Source: Niabella drilacis | Lineage (GTDB): Bacteria; Bacteroidota; Bacteroidia; Chitinophagales; Chitinophagaceae | Assembly (NCBI RefSeq): GCF_900101395.1 | Contig: NZ_FMZO01000002.1 | Coordinates: 261,840-325,839, forward strand | Reading direction: 5' to 3' | DNA: 64,000 nt | In this document: piece after piece, positions 35,096 through 41,956 of the stretch | Layout: each line of letters opens with the position of its first letter | Position numbering within the stretch: the first letter of the stretch is position 1 | The notes under the pieces: generated by a model | What the model saw: only the letters and a program-made list of their open reading frames with translations | What the model was told of the DNA's origin: nothing | The model's database searches: none | Position numbers and translations under genes: made by a program

Positions 35096-35659
35096 ATGCA
35101 ACTTACACAGATACTGGATCAGGTATATCCGTTACCGCAGGAAGCCAGGGAAAAGATCATAGGACGGGTAGGGGAAGTGCGGTTTGGAAAAAATCATTTG
35201 CTGATGCGCGCCGGCCGGGTTGAGGGGAACCTGTACTTTATCAAAAGTGGCATTGTAAGAGCCTATGCAGATAAAGAAGACCAGGAAATTACCTTTTGGT
35301 TTGGCAGCGAGGGGGAGACCATTGTGTCTATGAACAGCTATGTGGCGGGCAGGCCCGGGTATGAGCATATTGAATTGCTGGAACCCTGTGTGTTGTATGA
35401 ACTGCGGGCGGAGGAGCTGCAGCAGCTTTTTCAGGAAGACCTGCAAATTGCCAACTGGGGACGGAAATTTGCGGAAAAGGAGCTGATCAAAACGGAGGAG
35501 CGGCTGATCTCCCGGCAGTTTAAAACAGCGGCCCAGCGGTATAAGGAGCTGCTGGCAGACAGCCCGGGCCTGCTGCAGCGGGTACCTTTAAGCCATATTG
35601 CTTCCTACCTGGGTATTACGCAGGTAAGCCTGAGCCGGATCCGGTCGGAGATCCGCTGA
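35096..35659 (+). CDS. Crp/Fnr-family transcriptional regulator
   Basis: A 187-residue regulator: a cyclic-nucleotide-binding-like beta-roll at about 20-115 (GNLYFIKSGIVRAYAD, then ITFWFGSEGETIVSMNSYV) and a C-terminal helix-turn-helix (LSHIASYLGITQVSLSRIRSEIR). The phosphate-cassette residues needed for cAMP binding are not evident, so the ligand is unknown. The protein is of the short Crp type common in Bacteroidota. It lies 68 bp upstream of the SMR transporter gene on the same strand and may control it. Confidence 0.88.
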   Translation: MQLTQILDQVYPLPQEAREKIIGRVGEVRFGKNHLLMRAGRVEGNLYFIKSGIVRAYADKEDQEITFWFGSEGETIVSMNSYVAGRPGYEHIELLEPCVLYELRAEELQQLFQEDLQIANWGRKFAEKELIKTEERLISRQFKTAAQRYKELLADSPGLLQRVPLSHIASYLGITQVSLSRIRSEIR

Positions 35660-35727
35660 ACCATTATTTATCATTTGTAAAATTTTATTTCCCCGCTTCA
35701 GCAGAACTTTGCCGGAAATAAAAATGT

Positions 35728-36057
35728 ATGAACTGGATTATTCTGATCATTGCAGGTTTGTGTGAAGTGGGGTTTACCTCCTGCCTGGGTAAGGCAAAGG
35801 AAGCGGATGGAGCCGCTATGTACTGGTGGTACGCTGGTTTTTTTGTATCGCTTACTGCCAGTATGTTATTGCTGATGAAAGCCATCCAGGGGCTCCCGAT
35901 CGGAACGGCTTATGCGGTGTGGACGGGTATCGGCGCGGTAGGTGCAGCATTAATGGGCATCCTGGTATTTAAAGAGCCGGCTACTTTCTGGAGATTGTTT
36001 TTCATAACTACCCTGATCGCTTCCATTGTAGGGTTGAAAGTGGTTTCATCGCATTGA
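35728..36057 (+). CDS. SMR-family transporter, SugE/Gdx-like
   Basis: A 109-residue four-helix inner-membrane transporter of the small multidrug resistance family. The essential Glu in helix 1 is present (IIAGLCEVGF, Glu13). Helix 3 has GTAYAVWTGIGAVGAALMG and the C-terminus is GLKVVSSH, which resembles the guanidinium exporter (Gdx/SugE) subgroup more than the quaternary-ammonium exporters. No guanidine riboswitch is visible in the short upstream gap. A degraded copy of this gene, with part of its upstream region, lies at 37627-37870. Confidence 0.88.
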   Translation: MNWIILIIAGLCEVGFTSCLGKAKEADGAAMYWWYAGFFVSLTASMLLLMKAIQGLPIGTAYAVWTGIGAVGAALMGILVFKEPATFWRLFFITTLIASIVGLKVVSSH

Positions 36058-36135
36058 TGAATAACCGGGAGCCGGGGGAGCCGGATAGCCGGGTTCTCCG
36101 GCATCTGCGTTCAGGTCAGATTATCTGTAGTCATC

Positions 36136-36969
36136 ATGAAAAAAGAGCAGGCACTGATTAATGTTTACAAAAGGAAGGGGCGCTATTTTCAACAGCCATT
36201 CTCTTCACCCTGTTACCAGCTGGTGGTGTTGGAGGCACAGGGCCGTTTTGAAGTAGACCTGACGGAGTACACCTGTGCCGGGAAAACAGTATTATTCTTG
36301 TCGCCTTTTCAATATTTTAAATGGAAGGGGTCTGCCTCAACGGTGCTACAACAGCTGGAGTTTCATGGTGATTTTTATTGCATAGAGTATCATAAAGAAG
36401 AAGTTGCCTGCAATGGGCTGCTGTTTAACAATGTTTACCTGGCGCCGCATGTGTGGCTGAAACCGGCTGTATTTGCGGAAGTATGCGCGGTGCTTTCAAA
36501 AATTAAAAAAGAACAAAAAGAGTGCGCTGCGTTTTCGACGGCCGTACTGAAAGCATACCTGCAGCTGGTGCTGGCATTGTGCAGCAAGGAGAAAAAAGCT
36601 CTCCTGGATCGGCAACCTGCTGGGGCGGTGGGATTCATCGGTAATCATGATTTTCAGCAATTGCTGGAGCAGTATTATCTTACGGAGCGGACGCCTTCTT
36701 TTTACGCAGAGCAATATTCTTTATCCGTTGACGCGTTTAGCAAAAAGATCCGGCGCCAGTTTGGAAAAACACCATCGCAGCTGATCCAGGACCGGGTGAT
36801 CCTGGAAGCAAAAAAACTGCTGCATCTTACACAACGTTCGGTTAAGGAGATCGCTGCACAGTTGGAATTTGAAGATGTGTTTTATTTCAGCAGGTATTTT
36901 AAAAAACATACGGGTTGTGCGCCAACAAAGTTCAGAGCACAAACGGGTATTTCTGTTGTGGCAAAATAA
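36136..36969 (+). CDS. AraC-family transcriptional regulator
   Basis: A 277-residue regulator with an N-terminal sensor domain of about 160 residues containing several Cys (Cys26, Cys47 and others) and a C-terminal AraC DNA-binding domain: helix-turn-helices at TPSFYAEQYSLSVDAFSKKI and RSVKEIAAQLEFEDVFYFSRYFKKHTGCAPTKFR. It lies 80 bp upstream of a DUF417 gene on the same strand. In E. coli the AraC protein RclR controls the DUF417 gene rclC in the reactive-chlorine response; a similar link here is possible but the regulators are not clearly orthologous. Confidence 0.9.
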   Translation: MKKEQALINVYKRKGRYFQQPFSSPCYQLVVLEAQGRFEVDLTEYTCAGKTVLFLSPFQYFKWKGSASTVLQQLEFHGDFYCIEYHKEEVACNGLLFNNVYLAPHVWLKPAVFAEVCAVLSKIKKEQKECAAFSTAVLKAYLQLVLALCSKEKKALLDRQPAGAVGFIGNHDFQQLLEQYYLTERTPSFYAEQYSLSVDAFSKKIRRQFGKTPSQLIQDRVILEAKKLLHLTQRSVKEIAAQLEFEDVFYFSRYFKKHTGCAPTKFRAQTGISVVAK

Positions 36970-37017
36970 TCCATAGGAATACCGGGTTTGTCCATGTTCC
37001 GGATTGTGCTGACGGTC

Positions 37018-37025
37018 TATTTTTG
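37018..37025 (+). promoter_or_regulatory. -7 box of the DUF417 gene promoter
   Basis: TATTTTTG fits TAnnTTTG and ends 24 bases before the ATG at 37050. No TTTG at normal spacing upstream. Confidence 0.5.
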
Positions 37026-37049
37026 AGGGGAACAAAATCCTAAAAAAAT

Positions 37050-37625
37050 ATGAACCGTCTTCTTTTGCTTTTAGTCCGTAGCCGTGCAGGACTGGTGCAT
37101 TTCATGCGCATTGCTATATTTATTGTAATGGCCTGGATCGGGGGGCTTAAAGCGTTTCAGTATGAAGCGGATGGTATTGTTCCGTTTGTGGCCAACAGCC
37201 CGCTTATGCATTTTTTTTATAAACAACCAGCGGAGTATAGCGCCCATAAAAATCCTGAGGGTAAAGTGGTCAACAGCAATATTAAATGGCATCAGGCAAA
37301 TGGCACTTATGGGTTTTCCTATGGACTGGGGGCGGTTATTGTACTCATCGGGATTTTGACCCTCGCGGGGATCTGGTGGCCCCGGACCGGTGTTGCAGGC
37401 GGATTGCTCACCTTTGGGATGTCGCTGGTAACGCTCTCCTTCCTGGTAACCACTCCCGAGGTCTATGTGCCGGCATTGGGCGGAGACGGGCCAACGCCGC
37501 AGCATGGTTTTCCTTATTTGTCCGGAGCAGGGCGATTGGTGCTCAAGGACATCATCATGATGGCAGGGGGGCTTATTGTTGCGGCAGATGCGGCAGAGCG
37601 GGTATTAAAGCGGAGCGGCTCCTGA
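37050..37625 (+). CDS. DUF417 (YkgB/RclC-like) membrane protein
   Basis: A 191-residue inner-membrane protein with about four spans. Family signs are AWIGGLKAFQYEADGIVPFVANSP near the N-terminus, NGTYGFSYGLGAVIVLIG, SFLVTTPEVYVP and LSGAGRLVLKDIIMMAGG. The E. coli member RclC (YkgB) belongs to the reactive-chlorine resistance operon; its biochemical role is unclear. An AraC-type regulator precedes it. Directly downstream lies the remnant of an SMR transporter gene. Confidence 0.9.
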   Translation: MNRLLLLLVRSRAGLVHFMRIAIFIVMAWIGGLKAFQYEADGIVPFVANSPLMHFFYKQPAEYSAHKNPEGKVVNSNIKWHQANGTYGFSYGLGAVIVLIGILTLAGIWWPRTGVAGGLLTFGMSLVTLSFLVTTPEVYVPALGGDGPTPQHGFPYLSGAGRLVLKDIIMMAGGLIVAADAAERVLKRSGS

Positions 37626-37664
37626 ACATGGCGGAACTTTGTCCAGCCCCGGAAATTAAAAATT

Positions 37665-37870
37665 ATGAACAGGATTACTCTGATCATTGCGGGGTGTTGG
37701 AAGTAGCATTTACTTCCTGTTTGGAAGCGGTTAAAACGGCTGTAAATGTGGAGGGATGCCGGTGTTACGCGGGCTTGTTTTTCATAATTACTGCCGCGTC
37801 GATTGTGCTTTTTAGCCATTGCAGGGAAGAACCGGGTTTTCTGTGCCGGCGCTTCAGTGGTCCATCTTAA
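37665..37870 (+). pseudogene. Degraded duplicate of the SMR transporter gene
   Basis: The DNA from 37627 aligns with that from 35701: both have an AACTTTG-containing upstream stretch, then ATGAAC, then GATTA(T/C)TCTGATCATTGC. About ten codons in (MNRITLIIAG) a lost base shifts the frame; in the next frame the text continues VLEVAFTSCLEAVKTAVN, matching CEVGFTSCLGKAKEADG of the intact gene. Weaker similarity runs to about 37870 (CYAGLFFIITAASIVLF against WYAGFFVSLTASMLLL), after which helices 3-4 are missing. It is a pseudogene, and not the overlapping frame that begins at 37286. Confidence 0.8.
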
Positions 37871-37995
37871 CAGCCCGTTTATACCAGACCTGATATTACC
37901 CGTATTGCTTTTATTGCCGGGTCAACGGCCGTTTCAACATTAGCGTTCTGTTCAAAGGACCCTTGGCCTGTGACGGGCGGGTAATCCTGTCAATA

Positions 37996-38023
37996 CAAAA
38001 AATCCGACCTCACGATCGGATTT
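37996..38023 (-). terminator. Rho-independent terminator of the serine hydrolase gene
   Basis: AAATCCGA and TCGGATTT form an 8-bp stem around an 8-base loop; on the minus strand the stem runs into six T. It lies about 57 bp after the stop codon of the gene at 38080. Confidence 0.75.
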
Positions 38024-38079
38024 GAAACTGGGAAGACTGACAGGATAAAAAAACAGTGTTTCAGAATATTCCTTAACGG

Positions 38080-39231
38080 TTACCGCCATGCATGATCGTA
38101 TGCTTTGCCTGTTATGGTCATGGGATCTCCGATATCGGTCTGGATAGAATTGGTATGCCATGCTATCTGCACGTTGTTGGGGAAGTGCATGATCACGGTA
38201 AAGATACCACGCTTCTGATCATCATACCAGTAGCCGTTTTTCCAGTAGTAATCACCTCTTTTGCCGGAAACAAAACCATCATAGCCCATGAGCAGATCCT
38301 TCATTTTGTCCAGCATCAGCCCCGATACGTATTTTCCGGCCTCGGCCGTCAGCAGCACCTGCGCCATCTCAGGAGTGTTGATAAACCAGCCGCCTGCACC
38401 GGCATCCTTATAGGTAGTATAAGCCATGATCCCCGGGAGTGCTGGCTTGGAATAGTTATAATACATCGTCATCTGGCGGTCGGGAGCGGCTTCGGTGATG
38501 GAGCCGCCGGCGTTCCAGGGGCCAATATTGATCTTCTGCCAGTCAGGCAGCCCGGCTACTTTGAAGATCTTCTCGCGCACATAATCACGATGGGCCTGCG
38601 ACACGGCTTCATCGGCCTGCTCATCGGTCATGTTCGCATAAGTTTCCCGGCCGTTTACTACACATGGAATTAAAATACGGCACAAGAGATAATTGACGTT
38701 ATCATATTTCTTTTCGGTAAAATAACCGAAGCCGGTAGTAGGTGTTTTCAGCGTTTTGCGCAGCGAAGCATAGTCGTTGCCGAAGTAGGTAAGACCCGCT
38801 TTATGCGTAAGCATGTCCATAACCCTGATCTTCCGGTTTTCCAGGGCAATATCCCATGATGAAGGAAGGAGGTCTGCAAGGTACGTATACTCATCAAGAT
38901 CTTTTGCTTCCAGCGCGCCCAGGAGCGCCAGGGCCGAAATGGTTTTGCTGCAGCTGCCGATGGCCTGGCGGGTGGTATACGTGTACTTTATTTCAGGGTT
39001 ATTTGTACTGAGGCGTGCAGAACCGCCCGCATCATACTGAACGATTTTTCCGTTCTGGGAAATGGCGAAGGACCAGCCCACCGTTTTTCCATCGAGGCTT
39101 TCCCGCATGTTCTTTGCAAAAAGCGCGGCATCGAACCCTTTGTTCACAATACCGCCGGGCTTTTGGCATGCTGTGAACGTCATTGCTGTAAGTCCCAGTA
39201 CGACCCAGGAGTTTCTTAGTACATTTTTCAT
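38080..39231 (-). CDS. Serine hydrolase lipoprotein (class C beta-lactamase/DD-peptidase fold)
   Basis: A 383-residue predicted lipoprotein (lipobox TFTAC, Cys22) of the beta-lactamase-related family. The nucleophile motif SxxK is Ser93-Cys-Ser-Lys96 in AIGSCSKTISAL; a YxN-type motif appears as YDNVNY. The third (KTG-like) motif is not obvious; HTN near the C-terminus (IAWHTNSIQTD) may replace it. Such enzymes act as esterases, peptidases or amidases; the substrate here is unknown. It is transcribed alone from the minus strand with its own terminator. Confidence 0.88.
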   Translation of the reverse strand: MKNVLRNSWVVLGLTAMTFTACQKPGGIVNKGFDAALFAKNMRESLDGKTVGWSFAISQNGKIVQYDAGGSARLSTNNPEIKYTYTTRQAIGSCSKTISALALLGALEAKDLDEYTYLADLLPSSWDIALENRKIRVMDMLTHKAGLTYFGNDYASLRKTLKTPTTGFGYFTEKKYDNVNYLLCRILIPCVVNGRETYANMTDEQADEAVSQAHRDYVREKIFKVAGLPDWQKINIGPWNAGGSITEAAPDRQMTMYYNYSKPALPGIMAYTTYKDAGAGGWFINTPEMAQVLLTAEAGKYVSGLMLDKMKDLLMGYDGFVSGKRGDYYWKNGYWYDDQKRGIFTVIMHFPNNVQIAWHTNSIQTDIGDPMTITGKAYDHAWR

Positions 39232-39703
39232 TTTTCTTGATTTTTAAAGTTTAGTCCTGTAAAGATGAATTACCGGAAGGCGATCCGGCCCGTAGAATTA
39301 ACAAACAACTCTTCCGGGTTAACGAAACGGAAAGCTGATACCGTAATGCCTGCTACCGGCTGTTTCTAAAACCTGCCGGCAGTACGATGGGGCGAGAATC
39401 CACCGGCTGTTTTATAAGAGTGTCTGAAAGCTCCCGCCGGCGGCAGCGTAAGATCTTTCTGTTTTGCTATTCCCGGCAGATCAGAAAAAGCTAAAAAGAT
39501 TGCTCCCGCCGGTGTTTTATACATGGCTCAATTGATAAGCAGTTTTGTTTAACCGGCAGCACTGTTTTATTAACCCAGGCAGCAGTTTCGTTAAAGCCCG
39601 CTGGCAACAGCATTACAGCGCTATAATTTGCATCAGCTTCTTTAACAGGGGATCCATAAAAAACGGCGCCCCCGGATAAATTAAACTGTAAAATCCTTAA
39701 ACA
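39232..39703. other. Divergent intergenic region with GC-rich repeated words
   Basis: A 472-bp gap between divergent lipoprotein genes. From 39350 to 39610 the words CTCCCGCCGG (two copies) and ACCGGCTGTTT / GCCGGTGTTTTAT recur in degenerate form, mixed with TTTTAT runs. TATAATTTG near 39621 is a near-consensus -7 box for the plus-strand gene but leaves a leader of about 75 bases. I see no gene. Confidence 0.45.
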
Positions 39704-40102
39704 ATGAACTTTAAAAAACGACTATTCGTAACACTGGGCTTTGTGTTGATGGCTGCAGCCATATCCTGCAAAAAGGATCCTGTAGCCTCCCATGATGCGC
39801 TTACCAACAGTACCTGGCAGGGAACATTTGTTGTTAAGAACAACGGGCCCGACCCGCTTGCTATTCAATTCAGCGAAAATAAAAAGGCAACCTTGTTTTT
39901 TGGCGATCTGACAGCGTCTGCTGAACACCAGGGCAAGGGCAGTTATACGCTTTCCAACAATAAGTTGTTCTTCAGCGTAACAGATTATTATAATGAAAAG
40001 ATGTCGTTTACAGGTACCCTGACCAATAATACAATTACCGGCACATGGGGGCACGGAGATGCGGATAGTGGTGGCGGCTCTTTTAGTATTACCAAACAAT
40101 AG
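39704..40102 (+). CDS. Hypothetical lipoprotein
   Basis: A 132-residue predicted lipoprotein (AAAISCKKD, Cys22). The mature part, about 110 residues, reads as a small beta-barrel or lipocalin-like domain: NSTWQGTFVVKNNG, FSENKKATLFF, GKGSYTLSNNKLFFSVT, MSFTGTLTNNTITGTWGHG. This pattern is common in Bacteroidota lipoproteins of unknown function. It is transcribed alone and followed by a terminator. Confidence 0.8.
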   Translation: MNFKKRLFVTLGFVLMAAAISCKKDPVASHDALTNSTWQGTFVVKNNGPDPLAIQFSENKKATLFFGDLTASAEHQGKGSYTLSNNKLFFSVTDYYNEKMSFTGTLTNNTITGTWGHGDADSGGGSFSITKQ

Positions 40103-40415
40103 GAGGGGAGCAACCGCGGGTTTTCATTTTCTTTATCGGAGGTGCCGGAATAGAAAAGAGGCCGCCTTTTAAGACTGCCTCTTTTTGGTATCGGAGTAGT
40201 GGGGGAGTTGTTGGTGAGAAGTTTTTTGTAAGAAATGGTTGCCGGGGGTAAATTGTCTGTTATATTTAAGAAGCTGCATGTTAACCTTAACCTCTATGTT
40301 CCGTGGTTGCCTTGTTTTCAGTTACAGCTCTTCATTACAAACTTTTCAGGTTGCCCTTACAGCATTTCATCCACAACTGCTCACTCCTGACATTTCAATA
40401 CAAGTATCTCACGAT
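40103..40415. other. Convergent intergenic region
   Basis: 313 bp between the lipoprotein gene and the convergent YceI gene. It holds the terminator at 40154-40186 and otherwise AT/C-rich sequence with no supported gene. Confidence 0.5.
40154..40186 (+). terminator. Rho-independent terminator
   Basis: AAAAGAGGC and GCCTCTTTT pair around a loop of about 14 bases, followed by a short T-run. It lies 50 bp after the lipoprotein gene's stop. Confidence 0.75.
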
Positions 40416-41087
40416 CTATTTCTTCGCAGCTTTCAGGTTAAACCCGATTTCCACGTCCTTGCTGATCATCCAGTTTTCGGGGCTGCCTTCTGTTTTATAG
40501 CTGATTCCCCATGCACTGCGGTCGATCGTGAATTTTGCATGTGCTGTTACCTCGCCGTCGGTAATGGTTACCTGGGCCGGGAAAGTGATATTCAGCGTAC
40601 TGTCTTTTAGGGTAAGGTTACCACTGATCAGGTTGGTGGCGCCGGGTAACAGGCTTTTCTGCTGTGTGCTGTCGTAAGGAGCCACTTTGGTGATCACGAA
40701 GGCAGCAGTGGGATGTTTGGCTGCGTCAAAGAAGTCGGGACTTTTCAGATGCGCTTCCAGGTCTGCCGCTTTTTTGCCGGGCTCTGTAACTGAAGTGGTA
40801 TCTACTTTTAAACCGGTCAGGTCAATGGTAAAGCTGCCCGCAGTAACAGCACCGTTCTCAACAGAAAGATTCCCGTCATTTACACTGATGATGCCAAAAC
40901 GGGGCGCAAAACCACCTTTATGGGTCGCACGCCAGTCAACGGTTGTGGTAACTGTGTCAATTGCGTAGGTGTTGCCGGTAGCTGCCGCTGCTTCTTGTTT
41001 TTCTTCGGTTTTTGCCTGGTCGCTGGAAGTACCTCCACAGGCTGCTAACAGTAATGCCAGGGCGAAGATCGAAATAGGTTGTTTCAT
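40416..41087 (-). CDS. YceI-family lipoprotein
   Basis: A 223-residue predicted lipoprotein (LLLAACGG, Cys17) with a YceI lipocalin-like domain: NTYAIDTVTTTVDWRATH, GSFTIDLTGLKVDT, LEAHLKSPDFFDAAKHPTAAF and DRSAWGISYKT. YceI proteins bind isoprenoid-type lipids in some species. It is the last gene of the copper-linked block but has its own promoter, with a motif upstream that also occurs before the first gene of that block. A link to copper stress is therefore inferred from regulation, not from the family. Confidence 0.93.
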   Translation of the reverse strand: MKQPISIFALALLLAACGGTSSDQAKTEEKQEAAAATGNTYAIDTVTTTVDWRATHKGGFAPRFGIISVNDGNLSVENGAVTAGSFTIDLTGLKVDTTSVTEPGKKAADLEAHLKSPDFFDAAKHPTAAFVITKVAPYDSTQQKSLLPGATNLISGNLTLKDSTLNITFPAQVTITDGEVTAHAKFTIDRSAWGISYKTEGSPENWMISKDVEIGFNLKAAKK

Positions 41088-41112
41088 ATTTATTTTGTTT
41101 TAGAATTGCGCG

Positions 41113-41141
41113 CAAAATTAAACAGATCTTTCTATAAACAA
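41113..41141 (-). promoter_or_regulatory. YceI gene promoter
   Basis: On the minus strand TAATTTTG at 41120-41113 is a consensus -7 box; TTG at 41141-41139 lies 18 bases upstream as a shorter -33. Confidence 0.6.
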
Positions 41142-41168
41142 TGTTTAAACATTAAATATGGCAATTTT

Positions 41169-41182
41169 ATAACAATTGATAC
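41169..41182. promoter_or_regulatory. 14-bp motif shared with the copper operon promoter (YceI copy)
   Basis: ATAACAATTGATAC, about 49 bp upstream of the YceI -7 box. The identical 14 bases occur at 46773-46786, 58 bp upstream of the -7 box of the block's first gene. The core TAACAATTGATA is nearly palindromic around CAATTG. Confidence 0.5.
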
Positions 41183-41208
41183 CGGGCAAAGCGGTGAATG
41201 ATGCCCTT

Positions 41209-41640
41209 TTATTGATCCTGCGCAAGTTTTTTGTAACTCTCTGCATTTTCGAAATAGGAAACTTCGCCATTATTGCCGGTAATGACAATATAGGCAGATG
41301 CCTTATCTACAAGTTTGCCGGTAGCGGGGTCTTTTGCTGTCCGTACGGCAGCATCCTGCGGAATCCGGTTCTTACACATTTCACAACAGCCATAATAGGT
41401 GTTGCCATTAAAGGGTACTGCTATTTGTGCTTTCCCCATATAGGCATCGTTAACCATGCATACAAGGTTGGAGGGCACGGGATCTCCTTTTTTATAGTGA
41501 GCTGTTCCCGGTTGCAATGCTGCGGTTACTGCTGCCGGGGTGGGTGCTGCTGTTGTTTCCTGTTTTTGGGCCGGGCTGCTGCAGGCGGCCAAAAAAACGG
41601 CACTGCAAATGACGAAGCCGGTTCTTATAACTTGGTTCAT
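41209..41640 (-). CDS. Cys-cluster lipoprotein (MlpB-like), probable metal binding
   Basis: A 143-residue predicted lipoprotein (lipobox FLAAC, Cys20) with a Pro/Ala-rich linker and a small domain carrying VCMVNDAYMG and TYYGCCEMCKNRIP (Cys61, Cys85, Cys86, Cys89). This spacing recalls TRASH/YHS-type metal sites and fits its place in a copper block. The frame continues 69 codons upstream through low-complexity spacer; the ATG at 41640 directly precedes the signal peptide and is preferred. It is separated from the oxidase gene by 316 bp, so it may be transcribed apart. Confidence 0.82.
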   Translation of the reverse strand: MNQVIRTGFVICSAVFLAACSSPAQKQETTAAPTPAAVTAALQPGTAHYKKGDPVPSNLVCMVNDAYMGKAQIAVPFNGNTYYGCCEMCKNRIPQDAAVRTAKDPATGKLVDKASAYIVITGNNGEVSYFENAESYKKLAQDQ

Positions 41641-41956
41641 TTTTATTGTTTTTTGATTATTTAAATGATTGGGATGTTGTTCGGGATCCGGGAGGATGGT
41701 TTTACGATGATCCTGAAATGTAAGGCGTATCCAGAGCAACCGCATAGAGCAATCCTGCGGCTTCCGGCGTGTGCCTTTGCGCTCGCAGATTATCACAGGG
41801 GGGTGAGTATTGATATCTGTGCGAATCCGTGAGCGACTTTTGTACACGCACCGATTACTCCGATCGTCACAGCATTTGAAGGATGTTGATCAATGTATGA
41901 TCTGTGCGAATCAAAGAAATCTGTGAGCAATTATTCTGTATCTGCGTTACCTGATC
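41641..41956. repeat. Intergenic region with a repeated 13-bp word
   Basis: A 316-bp gap. ATCTGTGCGAATC occurs at 41815-41827 and again at 41900-41912, each followed within 20 bases by GTGAGC. Bacteroidota spacers often carry text of this kind. No TAnnTTTG box is seen before the lipoprotein gene at 41640. Confidence 0.6.

Noticed and set aside
37286-37870. Open frame spanning the DUF417 gene end and the SMR remnant
   Set aside because: Its first half is an off-frame reading of the DUF417 gene; only the last third carries SMR-like text, which the pseudogene call explains.
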